Positions 36,960 to 45,930 are shown, numbered from the stretch's first letter. The stretch: 57,368 nucleotides of DNA from Prosthecobacter sp. (GCF_029946185.1 NZ_JAQSEA010000095.1:1-57368), one strand, 5' to 3'. Numbers and translations are program-made. The notes: generated by a model from the letters alone, not told the origin.

Positions 36960-36973
36960 TGTTCGATTGAACA
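36960..36973. promoter_or_regulatory. LexA-type operator TGTTC-N4-GAACA
   Basis: A perfect 14-bp dyad, TGTTC GATT GAACA, whose centre lies about 39 bp upstream of the polymerase start codon. It equals the LexA-binding consensus I recall being reported for Verrucomicrobia. It predicts SOS repression of the polymerase and possibly of the divergent DUF2726 gene 95 bp away. A -10-like CATTAT follows at 36977. Confidence 0.75.
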
Positions 36974-37005
36974 GTTCATTATTTGGGCGAAATTTCGGGC
37001 CGCTA

Positions 37006-38292
37006 ATGCCCGCACCTGACGCTAATTCTGATACCCAACCGCTCGTGGACTGGCTGTTTCTCGACCTAAACAGCTATTTTGCCAGTGTGGAGCAGCAGTT
37101 GCGCCCCGAACTACGAGGCAAGCCGATCGCCGTGGTGCCGGTGGATACGGATGCGACCTGTGCGATCGCAGCCAGCCATGAGGCGAAGAAGTTTGGGATC
37201 AAGACGGGCACGAACATCGGCGAGGCACGGCGGCGGTGTCCGGAATTGATCACTGTGATGGCTGGGCACGATGTGTATGTGGAGTTTCACCACAAGGTCA
37301 TCGAGGAGGTGGAGAGGCATTTTCCGGTGCAAGTGATCTGTTCCATCGACGAGATGGCCTGCAAGCTGGACGCACCGCGTCGTCGCTTGGATGTGGCGAT
37401 GGATCTGGCCAGACGCATCAAGCAGGGGCTGCGGGAGCGGGTGGGCGAGTGCCTGACCTGCTCCATCGGTCTGGCTCCGAACCGCTTTCTGGCGAAGGTG
37501 GCCAGCGACATGCAGAAGCCGGACGGGCTGGTGGTGCTGCTACCGGAAGAACTGCCGGGTCGGCTGCTGGAACTGGAGTTGAGTGATCTTTGTGGTATTG
37601 GCCGCCGCATGGAGCCCCGTCTGCATGCCTGCGGTATTCATACGATGGAGGACCTGTGGGCAGCGGAGCGGGAGACCCTGCACCGGGCCTGGGGCGGGGT
37701 GGGTGGAGACCGGTTCTGGCATGGCCTGCATGGCGGCGCGACGGAGGATGACGTGCCACCGGTGCATCGCACGATCGGGCACAGTCATGTGCTGGCCCCA
37801 GAACTGCGAACACCACCGGCGGCGGGTATTGTGGCCCGCAGGCTGTTATTGAAAGCGGCCAGCCGACTGCGGCGCATGAAGTACCGCGCCAGGCATCTGC
37901 ACCTGAGTGTGAGGACGGAGGACGGGCCGCGCTGTGAGGCGCAGGCGAAGTTTGACGAGGGGTCCGACAGCATTGTTTTGGCACGGGTGCTGGCGGAGCT
38001 GTGGCAGCGGGTGATGAAACAGGCGCGCTGGCAGCGGGTGAAAAAGGTTTCTGTGACCTTGTTTGGCCTGGTTGCCGAGACTTGTCCGCAGCAGCTTGAA
38101 CTTTTCGATGCCTCAAGCGAGTCGGCACCGAAGGAACAGCGCGAACATCTGAGCCACGTGATGGATAAAATTAATCAGAAGTTCGGCCGCGACTCCGTGG
38201 TGATCGGCTTCACTCCTGACACCGTGCGCACGTTTTCGGGCACCAAGATCGCCTTCACACGGATTCCTGACCGGGAAGAGTTCAAGGAGTAG
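37006..38292 (+). CDS. Y-family DNA polymerase (DinB/UmuC-like)
   Basis: A 428-residue translesion polymerase. The palm has Asp20 in FLDLNSYFASVEQ, and Asp115/Glu116 in SIDEM where DinB usually reads SIDEA. The fingers, thumb (CGIGRRMEPRLHACGIHTMEDL, a helix-hairpin-helix) and little-finger domain follow. A beta-clamp motif QLELF lies at 363-367, followed by about 60 residues rather than at the extreme C-terminus. A longer TTG-started frame from 36967 would begin inside the LexA dyad, so ATG 37006 is chosen. It is expected to copy damaged DNA during the SOS response. Confidence 0.9.
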   Translation: MPAPDANSDTQPLVDWLFLDLNSYFASVEQQLRPELRGKPIAVVPVDTDATCAIAASHEAKKFGIKTGTNIGEARRRCPELITVMAGHDVYVEFHHKVIEEVERHFPVQVICSIDEMACKLDAPRRRLDVAMDLARRIKQGLRERVGECLTCSIGLAPNRFLAKVASDMQKPDGLVVLLPEELPGRLLELELSDLCGIGRRMEPRLHACGIHTMEDLWAAERETLHRAWGGVGGDRFWHGLHGGATEDDVPPVHRTIGHSHVLAPELRTPPAAGIVARRLLLKAASRLRRMKYRARHLHLSVRTEDGPRCEAQAKFDEGSDSIVLARVLAELWQRVMKQARWQRVKKVSVTLFGLVAETCPQQLELFDASSESAPKEQREHLSHVMDKINQKFGRDSVVIGFTPDTVRTFSGTKIAFTRIPDREEFKE

Positions 38293-38313
38293 AGCCCCTT
38301 GAGGCAAGACCAC

Positions 38314-38347
38314 AAAAAAGCCGTGGGAGACTGGCTGCTCCCACGGC
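38314..38347 (-). terminator. Rho-independent terminator of the PEP-CTERM gene
   Basis: GCCGTGGGAG pairs perfectly with CTCCCACGGC (10 bp) around an 8-nt loop. On the minus strand the stem is followed by TTTTTT, 31 bp beyond the stop of the PEP-CTERM gene. The plus strand has no T-run, so it serves mainly the minus-strand gene. Confidence 0.88.
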
Positions 38348-38378
38348 TGATCGTGAATTGGATGAGATCAAAAACCGA

Positions 38379-39203
38379 TCACTTGGCAGAGAACAGGTCG
38401 CGGCTGCGGCGGCGGGTAATGATCAGGCAACCGAGGCCAGCACTCAGAATGAGGAAGGCCGAGCCAGGCTCAGGAACTGGGGCGCATTCGCAGCCGCTTA
38501 CGGAGACGAGGTAGTATGGATTGCTGTTCACCGCCATCAGGCTGCCGCTGGCGTTGTGGGTGTCTGCTCCCAGAGTGAAGCTGGAAACCTGGGCATTGGG
38601 ACCGATCAGGGCGTCCAGATTGAGTTTCCAGAGGTCCGTGTTGGCGATCGGGTCGTTGCTGGTCAGCAGGCTCAGAGCATTGTCAGCAATGAGGTCTGCG
38701 GTTGAGAAGTTACCTAGCAGAAGACCGCCGCTGCCGTAGATGGAGAGGGTCGGGGCCACCCTGCTGGGGGCGGCGTCGGTCGAGAATTCGTTGAGGCCGA
38801 AGTTTCCCAAGGTGGCGGAGAGGCCATAACTGGAGACCAACTGAGTAAATGCGATGTTCAGACCGGTTGAGGCGGCCTGGATGCCGGGGTTCGAACTCGC
38901 ATCGTAGAGGCCGATGCCAAAATCAGTCAGTTGGCCCAAGGCGTCCTGATAGCGGACGCCGTAGCCACCTTGGAACTCAAAGTTTACATTTGGGTTGGCC
39001 CCTACCGAAGTGCCACCATCCAAGGTTAGGGGCGTGAGGTTTTGCAGCGCAGTGATGCTGTAGTTTTGGCCTGCAGGGGGAAACGGCTGATTCAATTCAA
39101 TGGTAGCGGCGAAACCAAGGCTGGTAAAAGCGAGCAGCATGGCGGCCGCAGCAGCCGACATGGGAAGACGTTGCAGCTGGTGGGCGGATGATGGTGTTTT
39201 CAT
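38379..39203 (-). CDS. PEP-CTERM sorted exported protein
   Basis: A 274-residue protein with an N-terminal signal (hydrophobic MSAAAAAMLLAFTSLGFA) and a C-terminal sorting signal: VPEPGSA, a hydrophobic helix SAFLILSAGLGCLI and an Arg-rich tail TRRRSRD. This is the PEP-CTERM signal processed by exosortase, linked in other bacteria to exopolysaccharide and surface display. The mature part is Asn/Ser/Gly-rich, beta-structured and resembles no named domain. No exosortase is present in this window. It is a monocistronic gene with its own terminator and an AT-rich upstream region. Confidence 0.87.
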   Translation of the reverse strand: MKTPSSAHQLQRLPMSAAAAAMLLAFTSLGFAATIELNQPFPPAGQNYSITALQNLTPLTLDGGTSVGANPNVNFEFQGGYGVRYQDALGQLTDFGIGLYDASSNPGIQAASTGLNIAFTQLVSSYGLSATLGNFGLNEFSTDAAPSRVAPTLSIYGSGGLLLGNFSTADLIADNALSLLTSNDPIANTDLWKLNLDALIGPNAQVSSFTLGADTHNASGSLMAVNSNPYYLVSVSGCECAPVPEPGSAFLILSAGLGCLIITRRRSRDLFSAK

Positions 39204-39678
39204 GGTTGAAAAGAATAGCAGATATGAGCCTCAAATTAGATTCACTAAATCTATCGAATGGGCTATCGAAAACTATATTTGAAACATTTCTCTGTAAAGC
39301 GATTCAATTATGAAATTTTAAATTAATTATGCCTAGAGGATTGGATACCTTGATCAAATAATGTTATTTTTGCTATTCTTTTACAATAACTTACGCATTT
39401 ATGAAACTTATGAAGTGATCATGACAATTCCTGCAGGCGGTCCATTCGAGACGTTTTACTCGCGAGTGCTCTCAGCCCGGTGAACGCTGCTTTGAGGCGG
39501 TCTTGCTGCCCGCTCTGCTCGTCAAGGAAGAAGGAAAGTCAGTGCCTTATACGACAGATAACTGGAAATGGTGGAGGCGAGAAATTTGCGACGAGCCCGC
39601 TCTTTCAGGTGGGTTGGCGTCGTCAGCTTGCTGAGAACTGCAAAAGGCGTGGTTTGATGACTGCGTCAGACGTCAGCA
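39204..39678. other. Gene-free stretch with strongly AT-rich block
   Basis: This region lies between the PEP-CTERM start and the deacetylase stop. Bases 39225-39425 are markedly AT-rich compared with the GC-rich surroundings (for example TTTTAAATTAATTATG). They probably include the PEP-CTERM promoter; a poor candidate on the minus strand is TTTACA-15 bp-TATAGT. Bases 39426-39678 return to normal composition with only short frames. I see no gene, RNA or repeat here. Confidence 0.5.
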
Positions 39679-40587
39679 TCAGGGAGAGGTCACCGGTTTC
39701 TCACGCTTCACGTCGTCGGTCTTGACTGAGTCATCATGAGACGTGGGCGTAAGTGGGGCGGTGAGCGGGATGGATGGCAGGGGTGCAGGTGGTCCCACAA
39801 ACTCCGGCGGTGTGCTGTAGGCGATCAACTGGGTGACGGTAGCAAAACGATAACCGCGCGCCTTGAGGTCATCCAGCGTGGCAGGCATTGCCGCAATGGT
39901 GGTCTCATGAATGTCGTGGCAGAGGATGATGGAGCCGGCGCGGGTCTGGCTGTGAATGGCGTCATACACCTTCTGCGCGCTGCGAGGGCTCTTCCAGTCC
40001 TGCGGGTCCACGTCCCAGAGAATGGCCGGATAGCCAAAGGATTTCTCGATTCGTGCCCGCTGGGAGACGCTCACGGCGCCGTAGGGCGGGCGGTACAGCA
40101 GTGGTGCGGTGCCGCAGGCTTTGACGATGGCGTCATGCGTGCGGCGCAACTGGCTCTCCACGCTGTCTTTTCCGAGTTGGGTGAAGAGGGGGTGTGACCA
40201 GCTGTGATTGCCCAGTTCATGCCCTTCATCCGCAATGCGGCGCACCACATCAGGAAAGGCGGCGGCATTTCTGCCGACAAGAAAAAAGGTGGCGTGGATG
40301 CCGCGTTCCTTGAGCAAATCCAGCAGACGCGGGGTGAGGACTGGATCCGGTCCGTCATCAAAGGTGATGGCGATGAGCGGCGCCGCCACATCACAGCGGG
40401 TATAGACGCTCTTGCGGTTGGCTGGCAGCACGCGTGGCAATGTGGCTGTGTCAGGCAGCGTGGGGTTGGGCTCATCCTCCACTGGCAGTGCGCGCCGCGT
40501 CTCAATCTTCAGCGGGGAGCCTGCCTCCTGCGCGGTGAGCGTGGTGGCAGTGCAGAGGAAAAGGGTGAGCAGGCGCGGCAGAGACAT
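39679..40587 (-). CDS. Polysaccharide deacetylase (NodB/CE4 family), exported
   Basis: A 302-residue protein with a signal peptide (MSLPRLLTLFLC...TLTAQ). CE4 motifs appear in order: TFDDGPDP (motif 1, catalytic base and metal Asp), HSWSHP (motif 2, metal His), RPPYG (motif 3), WDVDPQDW (motif 4) and LCHDIH (motif 5). The family removes N- or O-acetyl groups from chitooligomers, peptidoglycan or poly-GlcNAc. The C-terminus is a Pro/Ser/Thr-rich tail of about 45 residues. ATG 40587 matches the signal peptide. The TonB-dependent receptor gene lies upstream on the same strand with an 86-bp gap. Confidence 0.92.
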   Translation of the reverse strand: MSLPRLLTLFLCTATTLTAQEAGSPLKIETRRALPVEDEPNPTLPDTATLPRVLPANRKSVYTRCDVAAPLIAITFDDGPDPVLTPRLLDLLKERGIHATFFLVGRNAAAFPDVVRRIADEGHELGNHSWSHPLFTQLGKDSVESQLRRTHDAIVKACGTAPLLYRPPYGAVSVSQRARIEKSFGYPAILWDVDPQDWKSPRSAQKVYDAIHSQTRAGSIILCHDIHETTIAAMPATLDDLKARGYRFATVTQLIAYSTPPEFVGPPAPLPSIPLTAPLTPTSHDDSVKTDDVKREKPVTSP

Positions 40588-40673
40588 GAGCACGTAAGCT
40601 CGTACGCCGCGATAGTTTTGACAACTGGGCATCACCGTTACTTTGCCGTCATGGCTGCGTGCAAAGCTCAGGC

Positions 40674-42779
40674 TCAGAAGCGGTAGGTCACCGACAGGCG
40701 AAACATGCGCGGTTCGATGGGGTGCACATGCACGTCGTCCACCGGCGCAGTTTCACTTTTAAGCTGGGAGGCATAGTAGTAGGCCACATCGTAGTCGCTG
40801 CGGTTGAGCAGGTTCAGGCAATCCAGCGCGATTTCCAGGTTTTTGTGGCGGTAGCCGAGGCGGGCATTGACTTGCAACGACTCGCGCGTTTTGATGTCCA
40901 CCACTGAATCCAAGGGCCGTGGTGCGAAGTAACGAGCACGCAACGAGCCGAATAAGCCCTGTGTGCCTCCGAGCGTGATGCCTCCGTTGAAGGTGTAGGG
41001 AATGGAGTTGGGGATCTTTTGGTTGGGGGGATCCGTGTTGACCAGGTGCGCGTCGGTCAATGTTGCTTCAATATCGAGCATGACCCATTCCTCGGGCCGC
41101 CAGTAGCTGGAAAGTTCGATGCCTTTGCGCATTGAGGCTGCTCCCGGCTGGGTGTTGCCGGCATCACCGGTGTAGATCAGTTCCGAATCGCTATGCAGCA
41201 TCCAAAAGGAAAGTGTGTTAACCAGTTTGGGAATGGACTCGTTGCGAATGCCGATTTCGGCACCATAGGTGCGCACCAGCGGACTGACCCGATCTGCTGG
41301 GCCGCCAGTGTTAGGATCGGTGGTGATGTTCACGCCGCGGGCGTCATTGCTATGGAAGCCCATGCCGGCGTTCACATAGAACTCGGTCTTGGCCCAAGGG
41401 CCGAACACCATGCTGAGTTTCGGACTGACGATGCCCTTGGTCAGCGACCCCGCATTCTCCGGGAGGTTGCTCTTCTCCACGTTGAATTGAAACAAGTCGC
41501 CGCGCAGACCCGGGATGATGCGCAGCCAGCGCAGAGGCTTGAGTTCAGCCTCCGCGTAGAGTCCGTAGGTGGACTGGGTGATGTCATCCTGCCGCACGGT
41601 GTTCCAGCGCTCACGCTGAGAGGTGTTATATAGGCCGAGGCCGGTGATGATGTCGGTACGCAACTGTATGCCGAGTGTGAAACGCTGCTCCTGGCCCATG
41701 GCATCGAAACGCCAGTCACGCGCGAGTTCGCCACCGAGAAACCAGCGATGGTCCTTTTGCTCGAACTGGTCACCCAGCGTGTCGCCACGCGCGAAGCTGT
41801 CCATGAAGAAGGTGAAATTGGAAAACAGATCAAGGTCGTAAAAGCCCGCATAAGCATTGGCACGGGTGGTGGTGCGGCCTTCATTGCGCACCCAGTCGAA
41901 CGACAAACTGTAACGCTGGGAATTGCCGCCGTCTGTTGGATCAAGGTTCCCATAACGACTGATCAGACCACTGTCGAGGGCTCGCTGTGGCACCTGATCG
42001 GTGGACTTCCATTTGCCGTGATAGCCCATAAAGGTCAGGTTGATCTTGTCCCTGGCGTCCTCCCAGTGCCAGCGCAGGAGGCCGTTCAAGCGGGTGGCGT
42101 TTGAAGGCAAATCCCAGGGGCCGTTGTAGAACTGATGCTCCAAGGCCACGGTGAGCTGCCCGGCACCCGCTTGGATCGTATCCGCGATCAGCGTGCGCGA
42201 GTAATCATATTCGCCCCAGGTGGTGGAGAGAATGCCCTGCGGCAACGCATCCACCAGCTTGAAGCGCGCCGCCCCGGTGGAGCTGAGATCCCCATGCTGC
42301 GCGTAGTAGGTGCCCTTCCAGTATTCAAGCTCACCGACCAGTTCCGGGATGATGAAGTTCGTGTCCGCATAGCCCTGGCCGTGCGCGTGGTTGCGCAGGT
42401 TCACCGGCATGCCATCAACGTAAATCGCAAAGTCGGTGCCGTGATCGAGGTTCGTGCCGCGCAGGTAATACTGGTTCGCCTTGCCATCACCGCTGTGCTG
42501 CGTGGCGATGAATCCCGGAATGCTCTCCAACAACTCGCCCCGACGTGAAAAGGGCCTTGCCATGAGTTCCTTGGTGCTGGTCTGTCCTTTTGAGGCCGAG
42601 GTGGCGATGCCAATGAGGCTCTCCGCCTTGCCCTCAATGACGACTTCGGGCATTTCGAGCGCCAATTCTTCAGCCATTGAGCCGTCTCCACCCGGTGCAT
42701 TTACTGCTGGCTGGCCATGGCTCAACAAGGGTATCAAGGCGATGCTGAGACAAACTCTGGAAAGGCGGAAAGCGGGCAT
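40674..42779 (-). CDS. TonB-dependent outer-membrane receptor
   Basis: A 701-residue protein with a signal peptide (about 1-22), a TonB-box-like PEVVIEG at about 44-50, a plug domain (ELLESIPGFIATQHSGDGKANQYYLRGTNLDHGTDFAIYVDGMPV) and a 22-strand-type beta-barrel ending in the outer-membrane signature FRLSVTYRF. It imports a large or scarce ligand such as siderophore, vitamin B12 or oligosaccharide using TonB energy. The ligand is not evident. I see no cobalamin riboswitch in the 113-bp leader. The divergent neighbour is a NarL-type response regulator. Confidence 0.93.
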   Translation of the reverse strand: MPAFRLSRVCLSIALIPLLSHGQPAVNAPGGDGSMAEELALEMPEVVIEGKAESLIGIATSASKGQTSTKELMARPFSRRGELLESIPGFIATQHSGDGKANQYYLRGTNLDHGTDFAIYVDGMPVNLRNHAHGQGYADTNFIIPELVGELEYWKGTYYAQHGDLSSTGAARFKLVDALPQGILSTTWGEYDYSRTLIADTIQAGAGQLTVALEHQFYNGPWDLPSNATRLNGLLRWHWEDARDKINLTFMGYHGKWKSTDQVPQRALDSGLISRYGNLDPTDGGNSQRYSLSFDWVRNEGRTTTRANAYAGFYDLDLFSNFTFFMDSFARGDTLGDQFEQKDHRWFLGGELARDWRFDAMGQEQRFTLGIQLRTDIITGLGLYNTSQRERWNTVRQDDITQSTYGLYAEAELKPLRWLRIIPGLRGDLFQFNVEKSNLPENAGSLTKGIVSPKLSMVFGPWAKTEFYVNAGMGFHSNDARGVNITTDPNTGGPADRVSPLVRTYGAEIGIRNESIPKLVNTLSFWMLHSDSELIYTGDAGNTQPGAASMRKGIELSSYWRPEEWVMLDIEATLTDAHLVNTDPPNQKIPNSIPYTFNGGITLGGTQGLFGSLRARYFAPRPLDSVVDIKTRESLQVNARLGYRHKNLEIALDCLNLLNRSDYDVAYYYASQLKSETAPVDDVHVHPIEPRMFRLSVTYRF

Positions 42780-42892
42780 GGGTCGGGGTGGGGTTGGCTT
42801 TTATGAGACGATCTGCCGCAGGGATTCCCACAAAATGGCCGCAGTTTTTTGCCCTTTGCCGCACGTCGCGGGTTCGCTATGGTGGCGTTCTC

Positions 42893-43534
42893 ATGTCCGC
42901 CAAAATAACCCGTATTCTTCTTGCCGATGACCACGCCGTGGTCCGCAACGGTTTCCGCATGATTCTCGCTGCGCAATGGGACATGGAAGTCGTGGGTGAG
43001 GCTGCCAATGGACGGGAGGCGGTGGAAAAAGCCATCAATCTTCTGCCGGACATCGTGGTCTTGGATGTGACGATGCCCGAGCTCAATGGCATTGAGGCGG
43101 CACGTCAGATCACCAAAGCTGTGCCGAAGGCGCGCATCCTGGCGCTCTCCATGCAGAAGGACTCTGTCTATGTGCGTGAAATGCTGCGTGCGGGAGCCAA
43201 CGGCTATCTCTTAAAGGACAGCAACGAAAGCGATCTTCTCGCCGCCGTGCGGGCCGTCGCCAACGGCAAAGGATTTCTCAGCCCGGAGGTCAGCGATGCG
43301 GTGCTGGACGACTACCGCAAGCACGTCACCAACCCGATCGACCTGCTGTCACCACGGGAGCGGGAGGTGCTGCAGATGATTTCGGAGAGCAAGACCAACA
43401 AGGAAATCGCCTCGGTGCTCAACCTGAGCGTGTACACCGTGGAGGCTCATCGGGGCCGCATCATGGAAAAGCTTAATCTGCACTCCATTGGCGAACTGGT
43501 GCGCTTTTCCATCCGCAACGGTTTGATTGACTGA
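42893..43534 (+). CDS. NarL/FixJ-type response regulator
   Basis: A 213-residue regulator. The receiver domain has acidic pocket Asp12/Asp13 and phospho-acceptor Asp58 (VVLDVTMPE). The C-terminal LuxR-type HTH starts at LLSPREREVLQMISE and includes the recognition segment TVEAHRGRIMEKL. It activates transcription after phosphorylation by a HisKA_3 kinase; such a kinase is encoded two genes downstream (45931), with a SulP-carbonic anhydrase gene between. ATG 42893 is the natural start, because upstream sequence lacks receiver-fold residues. Confidence 0.93.
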   Translation: MSAKITRILLADDHAVVRNGFRMILAAQWDMEVVGEAANGREAVEKAINLLPDIVVLDVTMPELNGIEAARQITKAVPKARILALSMQKDSVYVREMLRAGANGYLLKDSNESDLLAAVRAVANGKGFLSPEVSDAVLDDYRKHVTNPIDLLSPREREVLQMISESKTNKEIASVLNLSVYTVEAHRGRIMEKLNLHSIGELVRFSIRNGLID

Positions 43535-43637
43535 GATACCGACCGATTGGAAAAAAATGTTTTTTTTGTTCTTGGAAATTCAATGCATGGAGGCTTGAAC
43601 TGCCATTCGATAATATTCCCGACCCCTTCCTTTCCGC

Positions 43638-45920
43638 ATGCCTGCAACCCGCTCCATCTCCCCCCCCACTTTTTTCAAAGATCTCTCCGCCGGACTCGTC
43701 GTCTTTCTAGTAGCTTTGCCGCTTTGTCTCGGTGTGGCGCTGGCATCGAATGCGCCTCTCTTTGCGGGCATCGTGGCGGGGATTATCGGCGGCATTGTAG
43801 TCGGAGTTCTCAGTGGTTCCCAAACGAGTGTCAGCGGGCCTGCGGCAGGTTTGACTGCCATTGTGGCGGCACAGATCACCAACTTGGGAGCTTTTGATGT
43901 GTTCCTGCTGGCGGTGATGTTTGCAGGGGTGCTGCAGATCATTCTCGGTGTCTGCCGTGCCGGTTTCATTGCCGCGTTTTTCCCTTCGAGTGTGATCAAG
44001 GGCCTGCTGGCCGCAATCGGTGTCATCCTCATTCTCAAACAAATCCCGCACGTCGTCGGGCACGACCCCGACCCGGAAGGTGACATGGGTTTCATCCAGC
44101 CCGACAATGAGAACACTTTCACTGAAATTTGGTCCGCGTTGTTTGACATCCAGCCCGGTGCCGCGCTGGTGGGCATACTTTCCATTCTGCTGATGGTTTT
44201 TTGGGACAAGATCAAGCCTTTGAAAAATAGCGTGGTGCCGGCCCCTCTGGTGGTGGTGCTGTTCGGTGTGGGGCTCAGTATGTTGCTGAAGCAAGTGGGC
44301 GACGGCGCCTGGGCTATCGGAGTTTCTCACCTGGTGCAGGTTCCGGTGGCGAAGGACTTCAGCGCGTTCCTTGGCTTCCTTGTGTTTCCGAATTTTTCCG
44401 CGTTAGGCAATCCTGCCGTGTATGGCGCGGCATTCACCATCGCCATCGTCGCCAGCCTGGAGACCATGCTCAACCTTGAGGCGGTGGACAAGATCGACCC
44501 GCAGCAGCGCAGCAGTCCGCCCAACCGAGAGCTGATCGCCCAGGGAATCGGCAATGTAACCGCAGGTCTGATCGGTGGTCTGCCCGTGACGAGCGTGATC
44601 GTGCGAAGCAGTGTGAACATCAATGCTGGCGGCAAAACCAAGCTCTCCACTTTTTTTCATGGCATTCTGTTGCTGGGCTCCGTTTTACTGGTGCCCGGCA
44701 TTCTGAACGAGATCCCCCTTGCCGCGCTCGGAGCCATTCTGCTCATGACCGGCCTCAAGCTCGCAAGTCCCGCGCTGGTCAAACAGATGTGGAGTGAAGG
44801 CAGGAACCAGTTTCTGCCCTTCATCATCACAGTCGTTGCCATTGTTCTGACCGATTTGCTGATCGGCATCGTCATTGGTCTTGTCGTCAGCATCAGCTTT
44901 ATTTTGCACAGCAACATGCGCCGTCCTCTGCGCAAGTTCATGGAGAAGCACATCACCGGCGACGTCCTGCGCATTGAGCTGGCCAATCAGGTGAGCTTTT
45001 TCAGCCGTGTAAAGCTGGAGGAAACCCTGCGCAGCGTTCCAAGCGGCGGGCATGTTCTCCTGGATGCGCGCAGCACGGATTACATTGACGCGGATATTTT
45101 AGACCTAATCCACGACTTTCAGCACAACACGGCGAAGGTGCACGGCATCAACGTCAGTCTGGCGGGGTTCAAAGACAAATATCCCCAGCTCAAAGATCGC
45201 ATTCAATTTTTGGATTACAGCAGCCGCGACGTTCAAAGCAGTCTGACGCCGGAACGTGTGCTGGCAATCTTCAAAGAGGGCAATGAGCGGTTTCGCGAAG
45301 GCAATCATCTCACACGTGACATTGGCCGTCTGGTGGATGCGACTTCCGCCGGTCAGTTCCCCATGGCAGTAGTGCTCAGTTGCATCGACTCGCGCACGCC
45401 TGCAGAACTCGTTTTCGATTTGAGCTTGGGCGATGTCTTCAGCGTGCGCATCGCGGGCAACATTGCGCGTGACAAGGTGCTGGGGAGCTTGGAGTACAGC
45501 TGTGCCGTGGCGGGTGCGAAGATGATTTTGGTCATGGGACACACCTCCTGTGGTGCGGTCAATGCCGCCGTGGATCTCATTTGCAGCAATCAAACCGCTG
45601 CGGAAGCCACCGGCTGTGTGAATCTTGATTCGCTCGTCATTGAGATTCAAAAGTCAGTCGATCTCAAGTCCTGCAAACGCGAAGGCGAATGGCTGACCGG
45701 TGAGAAGGCGGCCTACGCCAATGAGGTCTCCCGCCGCAATGTCCTGCGCACCATGCGCAAGCTCACCGAGCGAAGCAGCACCTTGACGGGGCTGGTGAAG
45801 GACGGGAAACTGGTCATTGTCGGTGCTATGTACGACATCCAGACCGGCATGGTTACTTTCTTTCAGACCCAGGGCTCCAGCCACTTGCCACTGCCAATAC
45901 CCATGGTGGAGACCGTTTAA
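43638..45920 (+). CDS. SulP anion transporter fused to beta-carbonic anhydrase
   Basis: A 760-residue fusion. Residues about 10-420 form a SulP/SLC26 transporter with 10 or more membrane segments (FFKDLSAGLVVFLVALPLCLG, SGSQTSVSGPAAGLTAIV). Residues about 430-530 are a STAS-like segment. From about 540 to 740 is a beta-carbonic anhydrase with zinc/catalytic residues Cys582, Asp584, Arg586 (CIDSR), His635 and Cys638 (GHTSC). SulP-CA fusions are presumed HCO3- transporters with on-site CO2/HCO3- interconversion. It lies between a response regulator (103 bp upstream) and a kinase (10 bp downstream), suggesting regulation by them. Confidence 0.94.
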   Translation: MPATRSISPPTFFKDLSAGLVVFLVALPLCLGVALASNAPLFAGIVAGIIGGIVVGVLSGSQTSVSGPAAGLTAIVAAQITNLGAFDVFLLAVMFAGVLQIILGVCRAGFIAAFFPSSVIKGLLAAIGVILILKQIPHVVGHDPDPEGDMGFIQPDNENTFTEIWSALFDIQPGAALVGILSILLMVFWDKIKPLKNSVVPAPLVVVLFGVGLSMLLKQVGDGAWAIGVSHLVQVPVAKDFSAFLGFLVFPNFSALGNPAVYGAAFTIAIVASLETMLNLEAVDKIDPQQRSSPPNRELIAQGIGNVTAGLIGGLPVTSVIVRSSVNINAGGKTKLSTFFHGILLLGSVLLVPGILNEIPLAALGAILLMTGLKLASPALVKQMWSEGRNQFLPFIITVVAIVLTDLLIGIVIGLVVSISFILHSNMRRPLRKFMEKHITGDVLRIELANQVSFFSRVKLEETLRSVPSGGHVLLDARSTDYIDADILDLIHDFQHNTAKVHGINVSLAGFKDKYPQLKDRIQFLDYSSRDVQSSLTPERVLAIFKEGNERFREGNHLTRDIGRLVDATSAGQFPMAVVLSCIDSRTPAELVFDLSLGDVFSVRIAGNIARDKVLGSLEYSCAVAGAKMILVMGHTSCGAVNAAVDLICSNQTAAEATGCVNLDSLVIEIQKSVDLKSCKREGEWLTGEKAAYANEVSRRNVLRTMRKLTERSSTLTGLVKDGKLVIVGAMYDIQTGMVTFFQTQGSSHLPLPIPMVETV

Positions 45921-45930
45921 GTCTCTATAC

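Noticed and set aside
39480-39725. 81-codon frame in the gene-free region as a transposase remnant
   Set aside because: No DDE or other recombinase motif and no terminal inverted repeats; low-quality frame.
43546-43575. A-run/T-run (AAAAAAATG then TTTTTTTT) after the response regulator as a terminator
   Set aside because: No GC-rich stem accompanies the runs; an A-T hairpin alone is unlikely to terminate.
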